Assembly (NCBI GenBank): GCA_016213575.1
Contig: JACRAB010000313.1
Coordinates: 1-34,233, forward strand
DNA length: 34,233 nt
Origin: Actinomycetota bacterium
GTDB taxonomy: Bacteria; Actinomycetota; Actinomycetes; Actinomycetales; Kineosporiaceae
Reading direction: 5' to 3'
Below are positions 22,088-28,569 of the stretch, piece by piece (position 1 is the stretch's first letter; each line of letters begins with the position of its first letter). The notes beneath the pieces were generated by a model. The model was not told where the DNA came from, made no database searches, and saw only the letters and a program-made list of their open reading frames with translations. The position numbers and the translations under genes were made by a program.

Positions 22088-22377
22088 AGAAGTTCCTCGT
22101 CCTCACCTACGGCTTCACCACCCCGACCCCCGAGGTCCAGAACGCCTGGGGCGCATGGTTCGCCGCCGCCGGACCGCACCTCGTCGACCCCGGAAGCCCC
22201 TTCGGGCGCGGCGTCGAGCTCACCCCGTCCGGCCGCACCGACCTCACCCTGGACTCGCCCGCACCCCTGGTCGGCTACTGCATCCTCAACGCCGACAGCC
22301 TCGCCGACGCCGAGAAGCTCGTCGCCACCATGCCCATCATCGACAGCGTCCGGGTCTACGAGGCGCACTCGATGTAG
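22084..22377 (+). CDS. YCII-like small protein paired with ArsR regulator
   Basis: 97 residues. It opens MKKFLVLTYGFTTPTPEVQNAWGAWFAAAG and ends VRVYEAHSM, with YCILNADSLADAEKLVATMPI in between. This is the alpha-beta pattern of the YCII/DGPF ferredoxin-like proteins, where a short strand, a helix with WxxWF and a late LADAEKL helix recur. Homologous pairs with ArsR repressors are frequent in actinobacteria; the substrate is not known. It is translationally coupled to the regulator. It ends about 120 bp before the left att repeat, so it is chromosomal, not element-borne. Confidence 0.85.
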   Translation: MKKFLVLTYGFTTPTPEVQNAWGAWFAAAGPHLVDPGSPFGRGVELTPSGRTDLTLDSPAPLVGYCILNADSLADAEKLVATMPIIDSVRVYEAHSM

Positions 22378-22521
22378 CCCGTCTCGGTTCCCGCGCAGCA
22401 GCGTCCGCGGGCCGCGGCAACTGTCGAGGTACTACGGCCGGAGCGCGTCCGACCGGCTCGGGCCCGGCGCCACCGGCTCACGCCCATCCACCGGTTCCGG
22501 TTGCTGTCACCGCGGCTGCAG

Positions 22522-22625
22522 AACAGTTCAGGCCCCGGGCTCCCGGGGGGAGCCACAGGGCCTGTGACCTGCACTTTCTTCGGTGCGCCGTCAGGGACTC
22601 GAACCCCGAACCCGCTGATTAAGAG
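22522..22625. repeat. attL: left 104-bp direct repeat containing a truncated tRNA-Lys 3' end
   Basis: It is identical to 27898-28000 except for one extra G in a G-run. Bases 22584-22625 equal the last 42 nt of the tRNA-Lys(CTT) gene; the rest equals the region just downstream of that tRNA. A further 16-base match (22497-22512 with 27873-27888) lies just outside. This is the left junction left by site-specific integration into the tRNA. Confidence 0.92.
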
Positions 22626-22895
22626 AGTCGGGCGGCAGTGCCCGTCGTTGACTGGTGGTGCCCGTGACCTGCGCGTTCTCCAGCATCCGGTGCACGCCGG
22701 TCGCCGCCGGACGGCGTCGCGTTGCTGTCATCGCTGCTGTCACCCCGCGGGCTCAGTTCGTCCTCATCTGACGCGCGCGCCGGCCGGAGCGGAGCGGGAG
22801 GCAAGGCGCGCAGCCGCGCCCGCGGAGCGGGCGCCTTGAACGAACAAGAGAAACTGCTAACCCACAGACTGGCCAGGAAGCGAGAGGATCACTCC
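22626..22895. other. element left-end non-coding region with repeat of att-flank motif
   Basis: No convincing gene is present. It holds GTTGCTGTCA-TCGCTGCTGTCA at about 22721-22742, near-identical to the 27878-27897 sequence beside attR and partly to 22499-22512 beside attL. These TGCTGTCA repeats are possible integrase arm sites. A Gly/Cys-poor, purine-rich leader with GAGAGG precedes the gene at 22896. Confidence 0.4.
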
Positions 22896-23498
22896 ATGAA
22901 CACGCGGAGCCTCGCGCTCGTCGTCGCGTCAGCCCTGGCCGCCGTCGGCGTCGCATTCGGCGTCAACGCGGTCGCCGGTACAGACCAACGGGCCACCACT
23001 GCGGCCCCCGCCGCCGTCACCACCACGGATGCCCTCCCGGCCCTGGTGGACCCAGACAAGGTGCCGGATGTGACGGCCGCCGACCTGGCAACGGCCAAGA
23101 CGTTTGGCTGGGACGTCGCCGTGGAGCAGCCCGTCGGCCGCCTCAGCGCCGTACAGGCGGATTCCCGGCGCCTGGCCATGAGCAAGATGCGCGGGTCGGT
23201 CGTGGGCGTCAGCCTCGCCCGCGTCACCATCCACGGGTACGGCGACCCTGTCGATACCGCCGACAGCGATCCGTCGAAGGCCGATCTGGCGACCGATGAG
23301 GACCTGAAGCTCAAGTTCAAGGACGCCCTGCTGTGGGTCGCTGTCGCCCGGCAGGTGCCGGTGCCGGTGCTGGGCCCGAGCCGGCCCGCGGACTCGAGGA
23401 GAACGGCTCCGCGAACGGAACTTCAGGACGTCATCATGCTCATCGAACCGGGGAAGGACCGCGTTCTTGTCGCCCGCACGCTGTCGACCGATGGCTAG
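22896..23498 (+). CDS. hypothetical exported or membrane-anchored protein of the element
   Basis: 200 residues. MNTRSLALVVASALAAVGVAFGVNAVAG is a typical signal peptide or N-terminal anchor: short basic start, about 20 hydrophobic residues, small residues at the end. A Thr/Ala-rich linker and an uncharacterised domain follow (LVDPDKVPDVTAADLATAKTFGW ... LKLKFKDALLWVAVARQVPVPVLGPS). There is no Cys at a lipobox position. It is the first gene inside the element, transcribed toward rep, with GAGAGG before the ATG. I recognise no family; it could be a surface or host-fitness cargo protein. An upstream extension of the frame is possible but lacks a signal-peptide start. Confidence 0.75.
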   Translation: MNTRSLALVVASALAAVGVAFGVNAVAGTDQRATTAAPAAVTTTDALPALVDPDKVPDVTAADLATAKTFGWDVAVEQPVGRLSAVQADSRRLAMSKMRGSVVGVSLARVTIHGYGDPVDTADSDPSKADLATDEDLKLKFKDALLWVAVARQVPVPVLGPSRPADSRRTAPRTELQDVIMLIEPGKDRVLVARTLSTDG

Positions 23499-23594
23499 GT
23501 CTCTCGGCCTCGGCCACAGCTTGTGAGGCAGTGCCTGCCTGTGAGCGCATGAACGACACCTTGGTTGATCCGACATCGAGGCGCACGAGACCGT

Positions 23595-24017
23595 CTAGCA
23601 GAGTGGCGCGGCATCGCTTCTTGTCCACGTGGTGAAGTTGGCTAGGACCGGCAGGTCGTGGACGTCAATCCGGTCGCTCGGTGGGTGGATCGCGTAGAAG
23701 GCGCTGCGAGTCGTAGTGTCCGCGGGCGGGACGACGCGCTCCAGGTAGTGCATGCACGAGTTCGTGCCGACCATCCGCTCGAAGTCGTGGTGGATCGCTT
23801 CTTGCTTCGCGAGTTCCTCGACTGGCAGTCGGCGTAGTCGATAGCGCCTGGGCGCCGTCCAGTCGTCGAGGCTGTCGTCCCACTCGGCGTCGAACCACAG
23901 CCTCTCGCCCCGGTACAGGGCGAGGCCGGCGACAGGGCCGTCCCAGTAGTCGCTCAGCCACAGGAGCTGTACGCCGTCGACGTCGGACACGAATCCCCTC
24001 TCGCTAGGTACCTCCAT
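23595..24017 (-). CDS. hypothetical cargo protein of the element
   Basis: 140 residues from ATG at 24015-24017; an in-frame ATG 48 bp further upstream would give 156. The sequence is soluble with many Trp, Tyr and Asp residues: VQLLWLSDYWDGPVAGLALYRGERLWFDAEWDD, then TAPRRYRLRRLPVEEL, then a helix and FYAIHPPSD near the end. The strand-rich YWDGPxxGxALYxGxxxWF block looks conserved but I do not recognise the family. It is antisense to the genes on either side and lies between the exported ORF and rep. Such stand-alone small cargo genes in AICEs are sometimes immunity or anti-phage factors; nothing here proves it. Confidence 0.7.
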   Translation of the reverse strand: MEVPSERGFVSDVDGVQLLWLSDYWDGPVAGLALYRGERLWFDAEWDDSLDDWTAPRRYRLRRLPVEELAKQEAIHHDFERMVGTNSCMHYLERVVPPADTTTRSAFYAIHPPSDRIDVHDLPVLANFTTWTRSDAAPLC

Positions 24018-24294
24018 CCGGGGGTGACGGGTCACATCCTCGCGCTTGTCGGTGGGGTGTGGCACTCTGGTGTTGGTGATCCGCTGAGGCCAATCTCAGA
24101 GGAGTTCCGTCGGGTGGTTTCCGCTCGGCGATGTCGATACCGGGCCTGCGGGCCGGCCAGGGTCACCGTCCAAGTCGTCTTCGTGAGCGTGTGACGCTGC
24201 GGGTCCCCGGTCTGAGTCTCGGGTTACCGCTTCCTCGTTCCCCTTGTGCTGCAGCGGTTTCCGCGCGGTGCGGCAGTTCGGCGACCCACAGGCT

Positions 24295-24331
24295 GGGCGT
24301 GCCGGGGTGTGACTCAGCCCCCGGCACGCCC
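24295..24331 (+). promoter_or_regulatory. 13-bp perfect hairpin 26 bp upstream of rep
   Basis: 24295-24307 and 24319-24331 pair perfectly around an 11-base loop. The 292-bp region 24066-24357 has no gene and this is its main structure. It could attenuate rep expression, hide the ribosome site, or be part of the replication or Rep-binding site. Confidence 0.55.
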
Positions 24332-24357
24332 TTGTCGTGTGTCGGGGTGAACGAACG

Positions 24358-25944
24358 ATGTCGCTGGTCACCGAGGTCGCGGGCCTCGCCATGCTGCGCT
24401 CGGTCAACCCTGCCGCGGTGACCGGCCCGGACGCCGATGTCGTGACCGCCGACCTGGCCGAGACGGTGCGGGGTGCGATCGCCCGGGCGGACTTCGCGTC
24501 CTGGGCGGCCCGGGTGGCCTCCACCGGGTACTGCGCGAACCCGATCCACCTGCGTGGCCTGGCCCAGGAGACCGGCCCGGACGGCGCCCCGGTCGGCCCG
24601 GGGGAGCGGCGGTCGTTGATGGTCCGGTGCGGGAACCGGCGGGCTGCGGTGTGCCCGTCGTGCTCGTTCACCTATGCCGGTGACGTCTGGCAGGTCCTGG
24701 CGTCGGGGATCGCTGGCGGCCGGCACGACGTCCCGGCGTCGGTGGCCCGGCATCCGCTGGTGTTCGTGACCCTGACGGCGCCGTCGTTCGGGCCGGTGCA
24801 CACCACGCCGACCTCGAGCAGCGGCCGCCCGCTACCGTGCCGGCCGCGTCGGGTCGATGACCGGCACCGTTGCGTGCACGGCCGTCCGATGTGGTGCGGG
24901 CAGGTCCACGACCCGACCGACCCGGGCGAGGCCCGCCGGTTGGGGACGCCGCTGTGCGTGGGCTGCTTCGACTACGCCGGGCTGGTGGCGTTCAACTGGG
25001 ATGCCTCGCAGCTGTGGGGCCGGTTCACGATCGACCTGCGCCGCGACCTCGCGCACCGGCTCGGGATGTCGGAGGCGCGGCTGCGGGATGTGGTCCGGGT
25101 CCGGTACGCCAAGGTCGCCGAGTTCCAACGCCGCGGCGTCGCGCACTTCCACGCCGTCATCCGCCTCGACGGCCCACCCACCGACCCGACCGACCCCACC
25201 GATGACGTCCCGGACGGGGACCCGTTCCCGCCGCCGGCGATCCCGGTCTCGGTCGACACCCTCACCGCCGCCATCAAGGCGGCTGCGGGCACGGCCCGGG
25301 TCGCGGTTCCGGACCCCTCCGACCTGGACGGGAACGGGCTCGCGGTGGTGCTGCGGTTCGGCCGGCAGGTCGACGTCCGTCCGATCCGGGCCTCCCGCAC
25401 CATCGACGGCCAGGACCTGGCGACGGACGACCTGTCGGCGGAGAAGGTCGCCGCGTATGTCGCGAAGTACGCGACGAAGGCCGCAGACGACTTCGGGCTG
25501 CCGCCTACCGTGCGCCGGGCCGCGGACGTCGACCTGCTCGGGCTGGACGTCACCGAGCACACCCGGCGGATCCTGGCCGTCGTCGACCAGCTGATGGTCC
25601 GGCACCCGCGGGCGTACAAGTGGGCCCACCAGCTCGGGTTCCGTGGTCACTTCCAGACCAAGTCCCGCCAGTTCTCCGTCACCCTCGGCGCCCTACGGCA
25701 GCAGCGCCGGGCCTGGCGTCAGACCCACCCGACCCAGGGCCTCGACGACCCGATCGCCGGCGGCGCGGGACCGGCCCGTGACCTCGCAGACGGCGAGGAC
25801 ACCGACGCCGACCAGACCACCCTGGTGATCCGGTGGACGTTCGCCGGCACCGGCCACCGCACCCCCGCCGAAGCAGCCCTGGCCGCCGCGGCCGCCGACC
25901 TCGCCCGGTCGCGACGAACCGCCCGCCGCTCGACCGCCGCGTGA
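24358..25944 (+). CDS. rolling-circle replication initiator (RepSA-like) of the element
   Basis: 528 residues from ATG at 24358; a GTG 21 bp upstream is an alternative. It has the three motifs of HUH-type rolling-circle initiators: LVFVTLTAPSFG near 135, VAHFHAVIRLDG with His263 and His265 near 263, and VAAYVAKYATKAAD with Tyr367 and Tyr371. CGNRRAAVCPSCSF and the CVHGRPMWCG-VHDP region look like zinc-binding knuckles. This is the actinobacterial Rep of AICEs and plasmids, nicking one strand at the origin to start replication. The centre has an Asp/Pro-rich loop (PTDPTDPTDDVPDGD) between the HUH and Tyr motifs. The C-terminus is basic and probably disordered. Confidence 0.93.
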   Translation: MSLVTEVAGLAMLRSVNPAAVTGPDADVVTADLAETVRGAIARADFASWAARVASTGYCANPIHLRGLAQETGPDGAPVGPGERRSLMVRCGNRRAAVCPSCSFTYAGDVWQVLASGIAGGRHDVPASVARHPLVFVTLTAPSFGPVHTTPTSSSGRPLPCRPRRVDDRHRCVHGRPMWCGQVHDPTDPGEARRLGTPLCVGCFDYAGLVAFNWDASQLWGRFTIDLRRDLAHRLGMSEARLRDVVRVRYAKVAEFQRRGVAHFHAVIRLDGPPTDPTDPTDDVPDGDPFPPPAIPVSVDTLTAAIKAAAGTARVAVPDPSDLDGNGLAVVLRFGRQVDVRPIRASRTIDGQDLATDDLSAEKVAAYVAKYATKAADDFGLPPTVRRAADVDLLGLDVTEHTRRILAVVDQLMVRHPRAYKWAHQLGFRGHFQTKSRQFSVTLGALRQQRRAWRQTHPTQGLDDPIAGGAGPARDLADGEDTDADQTTLVIRWTFAGTGHRTPAEAALAAAAADLARSRRTARRSTAA

Positions 25945-26038
25945 CCCACTGCGGGCCCGCGCGCCACGGCCCGCCCTGTCGGTGACCACTTGGGGGCGTC
26001 CTTCCGATAGGCGCGAGTTCAGGGACCGGCCGGGGACG

Positions 26039-26093
26039 GTCAAGGGTCGAGCGCAGCGAGATCACGCAGTGACGCCCGAAGGGCGCCCTTGAC
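26039..26093. other. structured inverted repeat between rep and xis
   Basis: GTCAAGGG (26039-26046) and CCCTTGAC (26086-26093) pair around an inner CGCCC-GAA-GGGCG stem. The 252-bp gap between rep and xis holds no gene. It may be a rep terminator, origin feature or int/xis control site; I cannot tell which. Confidence 0.45.
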
Positions 26094-26196
26094 GGGCCCC
26101 GGACGGCCCCGACACTCGGCCGACGGAAGGCCGACCCAGGCGAGACAACAACGCGCGGCGCCCGAGCGGGCCCGTGCGGAGCGGGAGGAGAGGGTC

Positions 26197-26379
26197 ATGG
26201 AGAGGTTGCTGCTGACGCCGGAGGAGGCCGCGGAGGTCCTCGCGGTCGGGCGGTCCACGGTGTACGACCTCATGCGGATGCGGCTGCTGCCGTCGGTCAA
26301 GGTCGGCCGCGGACGGCGGATCCCGGCGGTCGTGCTGCGCGAGTTCGTCGACCGCCTGGTCGCCGAGCAGGCGTCGTGA
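26197..26379 (+). CDS. excisionase / helix-turn-helix DNA-binding protein (Xis, MerR-like)
   Basis: 60 residues from ATG with a GGAGGAG ribosome site; an upstream in-frame start would add 36 Arg-rich residues without similarity. Residues 2-55 match the HTH_17 excisionase form: LLLTPEEAAEVLAVGRSTVYDLMRMRLLPSVKVGRGRRIP and a final helix LREFVDRLV. It binds the att region and directs the integrase toward excision. It overlaps int by 4 bp (GTGA), so the pair is coupled. Confidence 0.92.
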   Translation: MERLLLTPEEAAEVLAVGRSTVYDLMRMRLLPSVKVGRGRRIPAVVLREFVDRLVAEQAS

Positions 26380-27518
26380 GCCGACGCGGGAACGGCGAGG
26401 GCTCGGTCTACAAGCGGACCGACGGCCGCTGGGCAGGGGCGGCCTACGTCCTCATGCCGAACGGTGGGCGTCGCCGGCGTCAGGTCTACGGCCGCACCCG
26501 CGAGGAGGTCGGCCGGAAGATCGCCGCGCTCGTCACCCAGGCCGCCTCGGGCGTACCGGCTGCCGAGACGTCGTGGACGGTCACGTCGTACGTGGCCCAC
26601 TGGCGCGAGCACATCGCGCCCGGCTCGCTGCGGCCGGCGACGCTCGCCAACTACCTCTACGTCCTCGACAGCCACGTGCTGCCCGAGGTCGGGAAGGTCC
26701 GGCTGGCCCGGCTCACCCCGGCGCACGTCCGCCGGATGCTCGGCGCCTTGGACGACAAGGGCCTGTCGCCGCGCACCCAGCAGCTGGCGCACGCCGTCCT
26801 GCGGTCGGTCCTCGCCCACGCGGTGCGCGACGAGCTCGTGCACCGCAACGTCGTCGCGCTCGTCCGGCCGCCGCGCCCGGAGCGCCTCGAGGTGCAGCCC
26901 TGGACGCCCGCGGAGGCCGGCCAGTTCCTCGCCTCGGTCCGCGGGCACCGGATGTACGCGCTGTTCGCCGTCGGCCTGGCGCTCGGCCTCCGGCGCGGCG
27001 AGCTGCTGGCCCTCACCTGGGCCGACGTCGACCTCACCGGCAAGCAGCTCACCGTCCGGCGCTCGGTGCAGCGGCTGCGTGACGGGTCCGGGCTGGTGTT
27101 CGGGCCGCCGAAGTCCGCCCGGTCACGGCGGAGCATCCCGCTGCCGGCGGTGTGCGTCGACGCGCTCCGGGCCCACAAGGCCGCGCAGTCGGCCGAGCGG
27201 CTGGCGGCCGGGGGCTACTGGACCGACCTCGACCTGGTGTTCCCGACGTCGATCGGGACGGTGTTCGAGCCACGCAACCTCAACCGGCTGTTCGCTGAGC
27301 TCGTCGAGGCGGCGGGGTTGCGCCGGATCCGGGTTCACGACATGCGGCACACCTGCGCGTCGTTGCTCCTGGCCCAGGGTGTGCCGCCGAGGGTCGTCAT
27401 GGAGATCCTCGGCCACTCGCAGATCTCGATCACGATGGAGACCTACGCGCATGTGATGCCGACCGCGATGCGCGACGCCGCCGATGCCGTCGACGCCGTC
27501 CTCGGGAGTCGGGCGTAG
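26376..27518 (+). CDS. tyrosine-type site-specific integrase of the element
   Basis: 380 residues from GTG, overlapping xis. Residues about 1-60 are the AP2-like arm-binding start (GEGSVYKRTDGRWAGAAYV), about 65-165 the core-binding helical domain, and 175-375 the catalytic domain. The catalytic set is visible: Arg near 206 in LRRGELL, His321 and Arg324 in HDMRH, a further His in ILGHSQ, and nucleophile Tyr357 in METYAHV. It recombines the element att with the tRNA-Lys 3' end. Gene order xis-int-att matches pSAM2-like elements. Confidence 0.96.
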   Translation: MSRRGNGEGSVYKRTDGRWAGAAYVLMPNGGRRRRQVYGRTREEVGRKIAALVTQAASGVPAAETSWTVTSYVAHWREHIAPGSLRPATLANYLYVLDSHVLPEVGKVRLARLTPAHVRRMLGALDDKGLSPRTQQLAHAVLRSVLAHAVRDELVHRNVVALVRPPRPERLEVQPWTPAEAGQFLASVRGHRMYALFAVGLALGLRRGELLALTWADVDLTGKQLTVRRSVQRLRDGSGLVFGPPKSARSRRSIPLPAVCVDALRAHKAAQSAERLAAGGYWTDLDLVFPTSIGTVFEPRNLNRLFAELVEAAGLRRIRVHDMRHTCASLLLAQGVPPRVVMEILGHSQISITMETYAHVMPTAMRDAADAVDAVLGSRA

Positions 27519-27528
27519 GAGCATCAGG

Positions 27529-27858
27529 TCAGGAAGGGGCCGTCTCGCCGCGTACGAGCCGGCGCAAGAGGTGAGTGATCGACTCCGGCGTCAGGTCGTC
27601 GTGGCCCTCGACTGTCACACCGGCTTCAGGTTGACGAGGGTCGAAGAAGGCAGCCTCGACGTGTGGTCCGCGGAAGAGGAACACCTCGGACTCCCACCAC
27701 GGTGACCGGAACTGAACGATCCACACGGGGTCCATCCCCAGTGCGGGCAGCGGCCCTTCCACGCGGAGCTCGCAGGCGTCGCCGGGCAGGACCACATCCG
27801 CGTGCCAGGCCCGGATCGCCGCTCCAAGGCCGGCGATGACCTGGTCGTCCTCGATCAC
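27529..27858 (-). CDS. hypothetical 109-residue protein at the right end of the element
   Basis: The start is GTG with GGAGG spaced six bases upstream. It is convergent with int (10-bp gap) and starts 40 bp inside the right repeat, so it is element-borne. The sequence is soluble, acidic and Trp-containing: MIEDDQVIAGLGAAIRAWHADVVLP, VWIVQFRSPWWESEVFLFRGP, FDPRQPEAGVTVEGH and a final helix. No family is recognised. It may be a cargo gene (immunity or anti-defence is a guess). Confidence 0.65.
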   Translation of the reverse strand: MIEDDQVIAGLGAAIRAWHADVVLPGDACELRVEGPLPALGMDPVWIVQFRSPWWESEVFLFRGPHVEAAFFDPRQPEAGVTVEGHDDLTPESITHLLRRLVRGETAPS

Positions 27859-27897
27859 TCGCGCCTCCGCCGCCGGTTGCTGTCACCGCTGCTGTCA

Positions 27898-28031
<134 letters not shown>

Positions 28032-28094
28032 GAACGCTCGACGAGGTTATCAGGGGCCGGGCCGCGGAGTGAAATCGGTTCCCCGGGGACGCCG

Positions 28095-28325
28095 TCACCA
28101 CGCGGTCTGCGGCTCCGGTTCGCCGGCGAGCAGCTCGTCGGAGTGCGGGCCGTGGGGCATCGACAGGTCCATGACGAGCGTCAGCGGCAGGTGGCCGTCG
28201 AGCCAGCGCATGGCGAGCGGGCGCAGCCTGTCCGGGTCGGGCAGCAGGAGGTCGCAGGCCCGCTCGTGGGCCAGCCACGATGCCGTGCGCACCGTCTCCA
28301 CCGTCTGCGCGAAGTCGCCTCGCAT
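28095..28325 (-). CDS. small hypothetical protein
   Basis: 76 residues from ATG at 28323-28325, or one more from GTG directly upstream. Residues FAQTVETVRTASWLAHERACDLLLPDPDRLRPLAMRWLDG suggest two helices with a short loop, and the C-terminal third is acidic. No family is recognised and the ribosome site is weak. It lies between tRNA-Lys and the PPDK terminator, on the same strand as both. Codon pattern is compatible with coding, but this is a low-confidence call. Confidence 0.5.
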   Translation of the reverse strand: MRGDFAQTVETVRTASWLAHERACDLLLPDPDRLRPLAMRWLDGHLPLTLVMDLSMPHGPHSDELLAGEPEPQTAW

Positions 28326-28500
28326 CACCGGTCACCGCCCTGTCCGCCGGCCCGGGCCCGAGTCCCGTGCTCGGCGTGGATGTCGACGTGTGCAGCAGGG
28401 CACTTGACGGGACCGTCACCCGAAGGGACGTGCGCAGGGGCCGGGGTTCACCCGGGTGCGCGACCCGGCAACATGCTGTGACCGGGCGCGCACCGACGGA

Positions 28501-28547
28501 CGGCGGCCCCGCGCAGGGGCTCCACCTGCCCCCGCGCGGGGCCGCCG
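28501..28547 (-). terminator. GC-rich hairpin downstream of ppdK
   Basis: 28501-28514 pairs with 28534-28547 (14 bp, perfect), with a further inner GGGGC/GCCCC stem. It lies 23 bp beyond the ppdK stop on the minus strand. Confidence 0.75.
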
Positions 28548-28569
28548 TGCTCGTGGGCCGCTCGGCCCG

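Noticed and set aside
22584-22625. Second tRNA-Lys gene
   Set aside because: Only the 3' 42 nt are present, with no D arm or 5' acceptor strand; it is the att copy, not a functional tRNA.
22501-22839. 112-residue ORF across the left att repeat
   Set aside because: It reads through the tRNA fragment and has no ribosome site or protein family; a chance frame.
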